Part shown: positions 1 through 7,523 of the stretch, in pieces | How positions within the stretch are numbered: position 1 is the first letter of the stretch | Layout: each line of letters starts with the position of its first letter | Source: Clostridiales bacterium | GTDB taxonomy: Bacteria; Bacillota; Clostridia; Oscillospirales; Ruminococcaceae | Length of the DNA stretch: 39,711 nucleotides | Assembly: GCA_012519635.1 (NCBI GenBank) | Contig: JAAYPV010000099.1 | Coordinates: 1 to 39,711, forward strand | Direction of reading: 5' to 3' | Position numbers and translations under genes: made by a program | Notes under the pieces: generated by a model | The model's input: the letters and a program-made list of their open reading frames with translations, nothing else | What the model was told of the DNA's origin: nothing | Database searches by the model: none

Positions 1-293
1 TCGCTGATATTGAGATTGGTGATAAAACTGCAATAAAACTTGAAGCATATCCATATAACAAATATGGAACAGTATCAGGAACAATTACCTACATTAGTCC
101 AAGTGCTTTCATTAATGAGCAGATGGGAAGCGTTTACCTTGTCAAAATCAAGCCTGAAAATGTAAGTGAAAGTATTGATATAATGTCAGGGCTTACTGGA
201 ATGGTGGAAATCAAAACGGATAAACGTACAATTATGGAATACTTCCTTGACCCCATTATTAAAGGATTTGATGAGAGTTTGAAGGAGAAGTAG
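1..293 (+). CDS. HlyD-family export adaptor, C-terminal end (partial)
   Basis: The window opens inside a reading frame (phase starts at base 3) that runs 96 codons to a TAG. The visible part reads like the last beta-barrel and tail of a HlyD/EmrA-type membrane fusion protein: a GD.. segment followed by YPYNKYGTVSG, then GLTGMVEIKTDKR and the tail EYFLDPIIKGFDESL. Proteins of this family link an ABC exporter or peptidase-containing bacteriocin transporter to the cell exterior. The N-terminal anchor and the partner ABC transporter lie outside the window. The ORF track misses it because its start is cut off. The family call rests on the tail only. Confidence 0.75.
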   Translation, partial: ADIEIGDKTAIKLEAYPYNKYGTVSGTITYISPSAFINEQMGSVYLVKIKPENVSESIDIMSGLTGMVEIKTDKRTIMEYFLDPIIKGFDESLKEK

Positions 294-370
294 GTTGTTG
301 AAATTATTGTGATTAATGGTTCAACAAAAAGAATTTATTTATAGTAACAACAAAATATATTTTATTATAG

Positions 371-423
371 GCATCTATTTTGTATACGCATGACATCTAA
401 CATACTTAAAATAAAATAGATGC
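371..423. repeat. 11-bp perfect inverted repeat
   Basis: GCATCTATTTT at 371-381 is repeated in inverse orientation as AAAATAGATGC at 413-423, separated by 31 bases. It lies between the HlyD-like gene and the terminator at 460. No T-run follows the right arm and no protein is encoded between the arms. It could be an operator, part of a longer folded 3' end, or chance in AT-rich DNA. The rest of 294-459 shows nothing else. Confidence 0.4.
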
Positions 424-459
424 ACAAACAAAAAGCAGAGTAAGTTAATACTGATTATT

Positions 460-503
460 ATGAAAAACACTACTGATTATTGGAAGTCAGTGGTGTTTTT
501 CAT
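460..503. terminator. Intrinsic terminator after the HlyD-like gene
   Basis: A 17-base arm (ATGAAAAACACTACTGA, 460-476) pairs with TCAGTGGTGTTTTTCAT (487-503) with one wobble pair and a 10-base loop. The arms carry an A-run and a T-run, so it can end transcription in both directions. It closes the exporter transcription unit. Confidence 0.75.
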
Positions 504-523
504 TTCTAGATGTTTATGTGTGA

Positions 524-966
524 GTGATATTATTGTTTGCAGCATGTGCAGATGCACTGAATGATGTAAAAAAACAAAGCAAATATTTTGGATGGCAAAA
601 ATAGTGTCAGTCAAGGTATTGAAAAGGAAGAAAATAATGAAAAAGTAGATTAAGGTACATTAGAGCAGATTCGCAATCAGCTTGTAGCAAGAAAGTCGCT
701 TTCTATCCCATGTACAAATCTTTGTTATGTAATATCATGTAAAGGCTATTCTTTTTATGACGCATGGGGAGTAGATATAAAGTGAAGATTGGTATTCTCG
801 TAGCATATGTCATATGAATTGTGAATTTTAAGTTAAACCTATGTGTTTTTTTAAAACTAATAATTACATGCCTTAGATAAGTGATTATGGAGAAATTTAC
901 CATGTTGACGCTATTACGGGATATGTACATATCAGAAAGATAGGATATTTAAAATACTTAAAGTAG
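524..966 (+). pseudogene. Decayed secreted lipoprotein gene
   Basis: Three frames in turn give protein-like text interrupted by stops. The first (from 524) reads VILLFAACADALNDVKKQS, which looks like the end of a lipoprotein signal with an LFAAC lipobox. After a shift near an A-run (about 567-574) the frame from 582 gives GKNSVSQGIEKEENNEKVD, a TAA, then LEQIRNQLVARKSLSIPC and KGYSFYDAWGVDIK. A third frame from 880 gives SDYGEIYHVDAITGYVHI and ends at TAG 964-966. The last block resembles the D-x-x-TG turn of PepSY-like secreted proteins, but that link is weak. The minus-strand ORF in the track (703-930) is a shadow. Confidence 0.45.
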
Positions 967-1056
967 AAAAAAAAAATAAGTTACTAAAGCTTTAATTTTA
1001 TATTAATAAATTTATCATAAATTAAGAAAAAAGATAAAAATATAGTATTAATATTG

Positions 1057-1085
1057 TTGATTAATAACAGAATTTATGATATACT
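1057..1085 (+). promoter_or_regulatory. Sigma-A-type promoter of the GH5 gene
   Basis: TTGATT (1057-1062), a 17-base spacer and TATACT (1080-1085) sit about 70 bases before the GH5 start codon. The upstream 967-1056 stretch is very AT-rich and shows no gene. Confidence 0.6.
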
Positions 1086-1156
1086 AACATAATAAGAATA
1101 AAAATATTAAAATTTATTCTTATAAAAACAAAATATATGAAGAGAGGGAATTAAAA

Positions 1157-3085
1157 ATGCTTGCAAAGAAAATAGTTGCTGCTGCTTTGGCAGTTGGTAT
1201 GGTATTTTCAGCGTCTACTAGTGTTGTGAGTTTTTCTAATTTAAAAGCATCAGCGGAAGCTGGAAAAACTGGAACACTTTATGGAGACGCAAATTGTGAT
1301 GGGGTAGTGGATGTTTATGACCTTGTTGCTGCAAAAAGAAATATAACAAGTACACTCACAGAACAAGGTAAAATTAATATTGATTTTAATGGTAATGGTG
1401 TTGATTCATCCGATATCCTACAAATTAAAAAGTATCTTTTAGGGGTAGTAGATACGCTTACAGGTCCTCAAAAGGAATATGATGGAGAATACAATATTCC
1501 TGAAATTTCAATTGAGTCAAAGGATATTCCAAATCTTGAATCATTTAAATTTGTTGCAAAGATGGGTGCAGGTATTAACTTAGGTAATACTTTAGATGCT
1601 GTATCTGACAGCGCTCCTGCTGGAGAAGCAAATTTATTCCTAGAAACAGCATGGTGTGGAGTAAAGACTACTAAGGAGATAATTGACAGCATAACTAATC
1701 AGGGGTATAAAACAATCAGAATTCCTGTTTCATGGCATAATCATGTAGATGCAGATTTTAATATTCATGTAGAATGGCTTAACAGAGTCCAAGAAGTAGT
1801 GGATTATGCTATTGATAATAATATGTATGTAATTATTAATATTCATCATGATAATGAGTATGATTATATGTATCCAAGCTATGCTCATTTAGAGAACTCA
1901 AAGAAATATGTAAGTAAGATTTGGTCACAGGTTGCTGAAAGATTTAAAGATTATGATGAACATCTTATCTTTGAGACACTTAATGAACCAAGATTGCAAT
2001 ATACAAGCTTTGAATGGGTTTATTCATCTTCATCAGATGAGTGCAGAGAAGCAGCAGATTGTATAAATCAGTATAATCAGGCAGCACTTGATGCTATTAG
2101 AGCAGCAGGTGGAAATAATGCTAATCGATATGTAATGGTTCCAGCATATGCTGGTAAGGCAGAAGCTGCTATGGCAAATGAGTTTAAGCTTCCTGAGGAT
2201 AGTGCGACAGACAAATTAATTCTTTCTGTTCATGCTTATATTCCATATAATTATGCTATGAATGCTCCAGAAGCACCAGGAAGCACAACTGAATTTACTG
2301 ATGCTGACAAAGCTGAAATAGATAATGTTATGGAAACATTATATGTGATGTTTATTTCAAAGAACATTCCTGTTGTTATAGGTGAATATGGTGCAAGAAA
2401 CAAAAATGTGGACGGAAAAGATTATACTCAGGGAAGAGTTGATTACGCTGCAAATTATGTTGCATCAGCAAGAGCAAGAGGAATAAGCTGTGTATGGTGG
2501 GATAACAATGCATTTGAGAGCAGATCAGGCGAAGCATTTGGACTTCTTCACAGAGCTTCAAATACATGGACATTTGACGCTATTGCATATGCAACAGTAA
2601 AATATGGTGACAGCTCAAAGACAAAGTTTGTAACTCCTTGGTATGATCCAGATTCATCTACAGGTGATGAAGCAACAATCCTTCCTGATGGAACAATCAT
2701 GTTCCCAATAGAGATTGGTGAGAAGGTAATTCTTGGTGTTGAACTTAATAGTGGTGTAGCACAATTGGGTGGAGCACTCACATTTAGCGTATCACTTTAT
2801 GGAACAAATTACTGGGTAGCATATCAGTGGTCAGCAACATCATCAGGAAATATTGAAATTGATATGAGAGTTCCTAATATGGCGATTAATTCTAATATTC
2901 CAGATGATGGAACAGGTTCAAATGCTGTAACAGATGAAACTGTGTTATCAGAAATAGGTAAACTTGTTATGAAGGGTAATTCAACCTCAATTCAATACTG
3001 GTGGGCATGTGACACAGGTTGGAACAATTTAACTGAACCATTTGATCAATACGGAAGAATTGTATCAGCTTCAGCTGGTAAATAA
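1157..3085 (+). CDS. Secreted dockerin-bearing GH5 glycoside hydrolase
   Basis: A 642-aa exported beta-glycanase, probably an endoglucanase or related hemicellulase. Residues 1-35 are a signal peptide (KK, hydrophobic core, ASAEA). A type I dockerin follows at about 40-98 with two calcium loops (DANCDGVVDVYD and DFNGNGVDSSD), so the enzyme should dock on a cohesin scaffold. The GH5 (beta/alpha)8 barrel covers about 130-485: GINLGNTLDA, IRIPVSWHNH, the acid/base Glu277 in TLNEP and the nucleophile Glu410 in IGEYG. NLGNTLDA suggests subfamily GH5_4. The last 130 residues, with aromatic patches (NYWVAYQW, QYWWACDTGW), are probably a carbohydrate-binding module, family not certain. The N-terminal position of the dockerin is uncommon. 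AGAGAGGGA precedes the ATG. It has its own promoter and terminator, so it is monocistronic. Confidence 0.93.
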   Translation: MLAKKIVAAALAVGMVFSASTSVVSFSNLKASAEAGKTGTLYGDANCDGVVDVYDLVAAKRNITSTLTEQGKINIDFNGNGVDSSDILQIKKYLLGVVDTLTGPQKEYDGEYNIPEISIESKDIPNLESFKFVAKMGAGINLGNTLDAVSDSAPAGEANLFLETAWCGVKTTKEIIDSITNQGYKTIRIPVSWHNHVDADFNIHVEWLNRVQEVVDYAIDNNMYVIINIHHDNEYDYMYPSYAHLENSKKYVSKIWSQVAERFKDYDEHLIFETLNEPRLQYTSFEWVYSSSSDECREAADCINQYNQAALDAIRAAGGNNANRYVMVPAYAGKAEAAMANEFKLPEDSATDKLILSVHAYIPYNYAMNAPEAPGSTTEFTDADKAEIDNVMETLYVMFISKNIPVVIGEYGARNKNVDGKDYTQGRVDYAANYVASARARGISCVWWDNNAFESRSGEAFGLLHRASNTWTFDAIAYATVKYGDSSKTKFVTPWYDPDSSTGDEATILPDGTIMFPIEIGEKVILGVELNSGVAQLGGALTFSVSLYGTNYWVAYQWSATSSGNIEIDMRVPNMAINSNIPDDGTGSNAVTDETVLSEIGKLVMKGNSTSIQYWWACDTGWNNLTEPFDQYGRIVSASAGK

Positions 3086-3126
3086 AAAAGAGGTACATAA
3101 TTTAAAATTAGAATAATCTTTCTTTT

Positions 3127-3157
3127 CCCGACTGTTGATAAAGCAGTCGGGTTTTTT
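3127..3157 (+). terminator. Intrinsic terminator of the GH5 gene
   Basis: CCCGACTG (3127-3134) and CAGTCGGG (3144-3151) form an 8-bp GC-rich stem with a 9-base loop, followed by six T. Confidence 0.9.
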
Positions 3158-3193
3158 CAGATTCATGTATTTTGATGCTAGAAAAGATAATAT

Positions 3194-3227
3194 AAAAAGG
3201 AGTGAATAGTAAAATTCACTCCTTTTT
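3194..3227. terminator. Terminator of the minus-strand HydS-like cluster
   Basis: AAAAAGGAGTGAAT (3194-3207) is perfectly complementary to ATTCACTCCTTTTT (3214-3227) across a 6-base loop. A- and T-runs on either side let it act in both directions. It lies just past the stop codon of the minus-strand VanY-like gene. Confidence 0.8.
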
Positions 3228-3245
3228 CATTTTATAAAGCTATAA

Positions 3246-4151
3246 TTATACTTCAACAGTAACGATAAAACCATCTATATTATTTCCGGAAATAGTATAA
3301 TTTTTATTAGGTTCTATATGAATTTCTGTGGTATCATTAGCAGTATTTTGAGGAACATAATAAACCTCATATTTTTTTTCACCTACAGTAATTTTTAAAC
3401 GACCTGTTATAAAATCATAACCCTTTACTAACTCAATATATTCCTCAAGGCAAAGGTTATTTTCTTTCATATAAACTGCATGAGGAACACCTACATAACG
3501 GAAATGTGAGTAGCTCGCATCATGCCCTGTTATATCGCTTTTTCCTTCAGGATATCTTTCAATAAATCCATATTTATGGCAGTTTTCAGTTACCCATGCA
3601 TATTTATCAGTCGGTGTATATTGAGCAGATGAATTTGCATCTATACGGATACCAATATTAAAGCTCAGACCAGTTATTATTTCAGAAGTTACATCTGTAA
3701 GACTGTTTCTATAAGCATCAATAATTCTAATATCCTCACTATTATTAACGGAATAGTAGCCATCCATAAATTGATTCAAAGCAATTAATGCATCTGTATT
3801 TAAGGAAACCTCATTATCAACCACATAGTAATGGCGTTCTGCAGGATAATCCTTTATAACCGTTGCAGTAGGTGCAGCAGGTTTGGTATATGGATTTGCA
3901 CTATTAACTAAAATAAGGTTACCAGTTTTAATATCAGAATTATTTTTAATAACTTTTTCGACAGTAGCAACACTACTACTTGAATTTGTCTCTGATGTAA
4001 TAGAAGGTGAGGAACTAGGTGTTTTTTTGTTTTTATCCTTTTTACCTGAAGCAGCTTTATTAAGAGCTGTTGCAATAAGTATGATAATAAGTATAAATAT
4101 AGCTGAAACAGCTATAATACGGTCATATCTTACTTTGTATTTTCTACTCAT
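3246..4151 (-). CDS. Membrane-anchored VanY-like (M15B fold) protein, active site degenerate
   Basis: A 301-aa protein with one N-terminal membrane helix (about 12-30), a Lys/Ser/Thr-rich linker (35-65) and an extracellular domain like D-Ala-D-Ala carboxypeptidase VanY. Recognisable parts are DAYRN (145-149), KYAWVTENCHKYGF and RYPEGKSDITG (199-209), and HFRYVGVPHA (216-225). The metal motif SEHxTGxAxD reads SEIITGLSFN (156-165), so a zinc His is Ile and the Asp is Asn. The ExxH motif reads SYSH, so the catalytic Glu is lost and only His216 remains. By this alignment it should not hydrolyse peptide, and may bind cell-wall stems instead. About 70 further residues end the protein. It is last in the HydS-like cluster, 48 bases after the PHP gene with no terminator between. 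AAAGGA lies 13 bases before the ATG. Confidence 0.75.
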   Translation of the reverse strand: MSRKYKVRYDRIIAVSAIFILIIILIATALNKAASGKKDKNKKTPSSSPSITSETNSSSSVATVEKVIKNNSDIKTGNLILVNSANPYTKPAAPTATVIKDYPAERHYYVVDNEVSLNTDALIALNQFMDGYYSVNNSEDIRIIDAYRNSLTDVTSEIITGLSFNIGIRIDANSSAQYTPTDKYAWVTENCHKYGFIERYPEGKSDITGHDASYSHFRYVGVPHAVYMKENNLCLEEYIELVKGYDFITGRLKITVGEKKYEVYYVPQNTANDTTEIHIEPNKNYTISGNNIDGFIVTVEV

Positions 4152-4199
4152 TTTGATTTAACAGTCCTTTCTAATAATAATTATGTCTTCGGTTATATT

Positions 4200-4919
4200 T
4201 CACAGGTGAGTTGTCAATGCTGACAATACATCCTGAATTGATTTACTTTCAGCATAAAGAAAGTTAACAGGCTCATTTATATATTCTAGGTAATGAGCAT
4301 CAGAATTTGTGATAATATTACAATTTGATAAATAACTATGTTGTTCAACCAGCTTGTCTTTTTGGTTTATATCTTTAATTTCCACACATTTAAACTTACT
4401 GTCCGGAGGGATAAAACCTAAATTTGACAGAAGGCTATTAGAAGACTTGTCGATATGGGCTGGAATCATAATGCCATCATATTGTCTAATAGCATCATAC
4501 AATCCATCAAAGCTCAAATCAACAGCATTAATAAGCAAATTAGATACTTTTCCTATAATATTATCGTCTTCATCGCAGATTTGTTGTTTACCGAAAATGT
4601 CTTCATTATTTGGCGTAGGTAAAATTATTGAGGAAACAAACTCGTCAAACAGCATAGCCCTATTTAAATCTGGAAAAAGGCATACAACATGAACTTCTTC
4701 AGATGTACATATTTCCATACCTGGAATAGCAAGCACTCCATATGCCTCTGCGAGCTTCATTACAGCAGGACAATTTTTACATGAGTTATGGTCAGTGATA
4801 GCAATCACATCAAGTTCTTTTAAAGCAGCCATGCCAACAATATTTGATGGAAGCATATCATCATCGCCACATGGTGAAAGGCATGAATGGATGTGTAAAT
4901 CATATGAAAGCTTAAGCAT
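4200..4919 (-). CDS. PHP-domain metal-dependent phosphoesterase
   Basis: A 239-aa cytoplasmic PHP-family protein. The metal-binding set is complete by eye: HIH (9-11), TDH (42-44), Glu69 in GMEI, His77, His155 in PAHID, and SDAH (207-210). PHP proteins hydrolyse phosphoesters, for example of nucleotides or sugar phosphates; the substrate here cannot be read. Its start codon overlaps the end of the upstream DRTGG gene by 8 bases, so translation is probably coupled. PHP genes are recurrent neighbours of HydS-type hydrogenase homologues in Clostridia, which suggests a role in the signal output. Homologues are often annotated as polymerase/histidinol-phosphatase-like. Confidence 0.88.
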   Translation of the reverse strand: MLKLSYDLHIHSCLSPCGDDDMLPSNIVGMAALKELDVIAITDHNSCKNCPAVMKLAEAYGVLAIPGMEICTSEEVHVVCLFPDLNRAMLFDEFVSSIILPTPNNEDIFGKQQICDEDDNIIGKVSNLLINAVDLSFDGLYDAIRQYDGIMIPAHIDKSSNSLLSNLGFIPPDSKFKCVEIKDINQKDKLVEQHSYLSNCNIITNSDAHYLEYINEPVNFLYAESKSIQDVLSALTTHL

Positions 4920-5247
4920 TGATCAATTCATGTACCAACAAAGCAGTTTCGAAGATAGGCATACTGCTTTGCAAAACGGTAATATCCTGTTGCTTAGCTT
5001 TTTCCATTGCAGTTAAATCAAGCGTAACACCATCAGCAAGAATTATGCAGGCTACATCTACAAGTACAGCAACTGCCAGAGTATTCACATTCCCCATAAC
5101 TGTAATCCATGCAGAATTAGCAGGTGCTTTGCTCATTGCAATGCTTAATAAATCGCAACAAAACGGTTTATTTATACTAATATCAAGATTGTTTCCAGGA
5201 TTGATTACAGTAAAATTTGTATTTTTGATCAAATCATTAACAGTCAT
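4912..5247 (-). CDS. DRTGG-domain protein (second copy)
   Basis: A 111-aa protein when started at the second Met (MTVNDLIKNTNF). The ORF track begins four codons earlier at an ATG with no ribosome site. The internal ATG gives the same MTV-D-x-x-K opening as the paralogue at 7004-7354, so it is preferred. The fold is that of the small DRTGG domain found beside hydrogenase and CBS/phosphotransacetylase proteins; the family motif itself is degenerate. Its molecular function is unknown, with ligand sensing proposed for the family. It follows the hydrogenase homologue by 15 bases and overlaps the PHP gene. Confidence 0.72.
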   Translation of the reverse strand: MTVNDLIKNTNFTVINPGNNLDISINKPFCCDLLSIAMSKAPANSAWITVMGNVNTLAVAVLVDVACIILADGVTLDLTAMEKAKQQDITVLQSSMPIFETALLVHELINA

Positions 5248-5262
5248 AACAAACCCCATAAT

Positions 5263-6534
5263 TTATTTATTATTTAATTCTTTAGATTTCTGTTTAATAT
5301 ATTTTCTTAACACTTCAATGCAGTCATGCTCAGAAGCTACACCACGAACGATATCCTCAGCAAGGGACTTACAGGTAGGAGCACCACATGAGCCACAATC
5401 AAGACCAGGAAATTTATCACACAATTCATTTATTCGTGACATAGCAGCAATACTATCCATAAAGTTATCAGCAAGCTTAAAAACAGGATTATACTCAATT
5501 GGTTTTTGAAGAAAAGCCTCATCAATATAATCTGTATTAAGATGATTACAAGCAACAGGTAGGTATTTACATAAATGCTTTAGTTTTGCCTGTGCAACAT
5601 ATGGATTTTCGACAGTCAGTACACCACCAACGCAGCCACCACTACATGCATTTAGCTCAATAAACTCAAGTCTGTTAATTTTCTCATCTTCCAAGTCCTC
5701 AAGTACTCGTATAACATTTTCTATCCCATCAGCAGCAAGATAGCTATCAGTAAGCATTCCACCTGATTCACCACCACTATTTCCCCAGCTTACACCTATT
5801 CGTCCGGAAGAAGATAATTCTTCGGGCATATCGACAACCTGCTTCATAAGTGGTAATAAAACAGGGTAGACCTCCTTAATTGCAATAACAGCATCAACAT
5901 CGGATTTATCAATACCAATAGGTTTTTTACAAGCTGTGACCTTAGCGGGACATGGTGATATAAATATAACGCCTATTTTGTCAGATGGGAGTCCTGTATT
6001 TTCAATAGCCTTTTTTCTTGCGAGAGAAGCAGCTATATCCACTGGAGCATTAAAGGGTAGTAAATGTTCAATGAGGTTTGGAAAACGAATACTTACAAGG
6101 CGAACAATTGTTGGGCAAGCGGTACTGATAAATGGCCTTTTTTTCTTATTATCAGCAACATATCGGCGCGACATTTCAGACACCATTTCAGCAGCACTGC
6201 TTACCTCATAAACATCGTCAAACCCCATGAGCTTCAATGCATTCAGAACAATATTTATATCATCAAGATTATTAAATTGAGCATATAGAGAAGGAGCAGG
6301 CAGTGCTACCTTATATTCATAATTTTTTAAAACATCTATAGGGTCATATGTAGCAAGTTTTGCGTGGTGTGGGCATACACGAATACATTCTCCACAGTCA
6401 ATACAAAATTCAGAGATAATAGTTGCTTTACCATTTCTTACACGGATGGCCTGTGTAGGACATCGTTTTATGCAGTTTATACAACCTTTACACAAGTCAC
6501 TATTAAGGTGTACAGAATGTTCAAAATCTGTCAT
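5263..6534 (-). CDS. HydS-like [FeFe]-hydrogenase homologue, probably sensory
   Basis: A 423-aa iron-sulfur protein. Residues 1-60 hold two ferredoxin clusters (Cys15, 18, 21, 25 and Cys44, 47, 50, 54). Residues 75-340 are the hydrogenase large-subunit H-domain with all four H-cluster ligands: Cys140 in TACP, Cys195 in SPCPAK, Cys297 and Cys301 in ACSGGC. Three residues needed for fast catalysis differ: the proton-relay Cys before Cys140 is Ala139, the L2 Glu is Ala201, and the L3 Met is Asn295. The C-terminus has CGSCGAPTC plus Cys405, a Cx2Cx4Cx16C cluster motif as in HydS. No PAS domain follows. The Ala for Cys swap is known in sensory HydS, so a redox or H2 sensor is inferred. AAAGGAGG precedes the ATG. 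The neighbours are regulatory-type proteins and no catalytic hydABC is in the window. Confidence 0.85.
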   Translation of the reverse strand: MTDFEHSVHLNSDLCKGCINCIKRCPTQAIRVRNGKATIISEFCIDCGECIRVCPHHAKLATYDPIDVLKNYEYKVALPAPSLYAQFNNLDDINIVLNALKLMGFDDVYEVSSAAEMVSEMSRRYVADNKKKRPFISTACPTIVRLVSIRFPNLIEHLLPFNAPVDIAASLARKKAIENTGLPSDKIGVIFISPCPAKVTACKKPIGIDKSDVDAVIAIKEVYPVLLPLMKQVVDMPEELSSSGRIGVSWGNSGGESGGMLTDSYLAADGIENVIRVLEDLEDEKINRLEFIELNACSGGCVGGVLTVENPYVAQAKLKHLCKYLPVACNHLNTDYIDEAFLQKPIEYNPVFKLADNFMDSIAAMSRINELCDKFPGLDCGSCGAPTCKSLAEDIVRGVASEHDCIEVLRKYIKQKSKELNNK

Positions 6535-6581
6535 AAACGAAAATCCTCCTTTATAATAAATTAGGCAAAACTATATACTGT

Positions 6582-7007
6582 TTATTTAATATAAACCTTC
6601 ATGGTAACAGTTGTGCCGACACCTACGGTCGATTTAATTGACATTTCATCAGAATATTTTTGCATATTAGGTAATCCCATTCCAGCCCCGAATCCTAAAG
6701 AGCGAATGTTATCAGGTGCAGTTGAGAAACCAGCAGTCATAGCTTGTTCAATATCTTTAATACCGGGACCTATATCGTCAAGAATAATTACTATTTCGGT
6801 AGGAGAGATTTCGACAGTTATTTCTCCTCCGTTTGCATGAATAACCATATTTATCTCCCCTTCATACATTGCAATAGCAACTTTTCTAATTACTTCGGGG
6901 GGGAGATTCATTTTTTTTAATTTACTTTTCACATCACTAGAGGCTTCACCAGCACGGGTGAAGTCTTCGGAAGACACTGAATATTTAAGAGTTATCGTGT
7001 TGCTCAA
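6582..7007 (-). CDS. RsbW/RsbT-like HATPase protein
   Basis: A 141-aa cytoplasmic GHKL ATPase like the anti-sigma kinases RsbW and SpoIIAB. The N-box is YEGEINMVIHANGG, the G1 box is LDDIGPGI, and the G2 region is GFGAGMGLPNM. There is no phosphoacceptor or sensor domain. The start is taken as TTG at 7007 (LSNTITLKYSV): it overlaps the TGA of the upstream gene by two bases (TTGA) and lies 9 bases after GGAGG. The longer ORF in the track starts inside that gene. It may phosphorylate or sequester a partner protein in response to the HydS-like sensor, but no anti-anti-sigma or sigma partner is encoded beside it. Confidence 0.85.
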   Translation of the reverse strand: MSNTITLKYSVSSEDFTRAGEASSDVKSKLKKMNLPPEVIRKVAIAMYEGEINMVIHANGGEITVEISPTEIVIILDDIGPGIKDIEQAMTAGFSTAPDNIRSLGFGAGMGLPNMQKYSDEMSIKSTVGVGTTVTMKVYIK

Positions 7008-7354
7008 TTCATAGCACCTCCGTGCAAGCCATTTGAATAGAGCAAGCCACAAGCAGTAAACATTCTGTGTTTAGTAGAAAGTAAAGGTATATTTCTTTCA
7101 ACAGCAAGCTTAATCATATTTTCATCGGGAAGTTTTCCACGAACAAAAACGATGCAAACCATATCCATCATTTCAGCGGTACGAATTACTTGAGGATTGC
7201 AAAGTCCAGTTAGAAGAACGGACTGGTCTTTAACAAAGGCGAGTACATCACTCATCATATCGGAACCGCAGGCGGTATGTAATTCTTTATCGGTAGAATC
7301 TTCGCAACATAGAATTTCAGCATCAAGCAACTTAGCAATGTCCTTGACAGTCAT
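7004..7354 (-). CDS. DRTGG-domain protein (first gene of the HydS-like cluster)
   Basis: A 116-aa protein starting MTVKDIAKLLDAEIL. The upstream Met in the track would add a low-complexity FFYFYF stretch; the internal ATG has GGAGGT 8 bases before it and is preferred. Later residues (MVCIVFVRGKLPDENMIKLA) fit the DRTGG fold. It is a paralogue of the gene at 4912-5247, giving two DRTGG copies flanking the ATPase and hydrogenase homologue. This domain recurs in clostridial hydrogenase operons; its ligand is unknown. Confidence 0.72.
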   Translation of the reverse strand: MTVKDIAKLLDAEILCCEDSTDKELHTACGSDMMSDVLAFVKDQSVLLTGLCNPQVIRTAEMMDMVCIVFVRGKLPDENMIKLAVERNIPLLSTKHRMFTACGLLYSNGLHGGAMN

Positions 7355-7425
7355 ATGTAAATTACCTCCAAAATAAAAATAAAAAAACAAAAAATTAAAC
7401 AATCGAAAAACAACCTATTAGTGAT

Positions 7426-7455
7426 AATTATAACATATTATATCGTATTATGTAA
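7426..7455 (-). promoter_or_regulatory. Promoter of the HydS-like cluster
   Basis: On the minus strand TTTACA (7455-7450), an 18-base spacer and TATAAT (7431-7426) lie about 70 bases before the DRTGG start. No terminator is visible between here and 3227, so all six genes are probably one transcript. No clear Rex box was seen. Confidence 0.5.
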
Positions 7456-7523
7456 AGGGTTTATATTAATTTTAAATAAATATTTTAGTATGCAAAATAG
7501 ATTCTATTAATAGTTCTAGCATT

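Noticed and set aside
703-930. 75-aa minus-strand ORF in the track
   Set aside because: No ribosome site or recognisable protein; the plus strand here carries remnants of a lipoprotein gene, so this is a shadow.
3246-4151. Active D,D-carboxypeptidase conferring glycopeptide resistance
   Set aside because: Two zinc ligands and the catalytic Glu are missing, and there is no vanHAX or vanS/R gene in the window.
4919-5509. 196-aa plus-strand ORF
   Set aside because: It lies opposite the second DRTGG gene and the hydrogenase homologue, both clear by motif; it is an antisense shadow.
5263-6534. Catalytic, H2-evolving hydrogenase
   Set aside because: The proton-relay Cys, Glu and Met are all replaced and no electron-input subunits are encoded nearby; a sensor is more likely.
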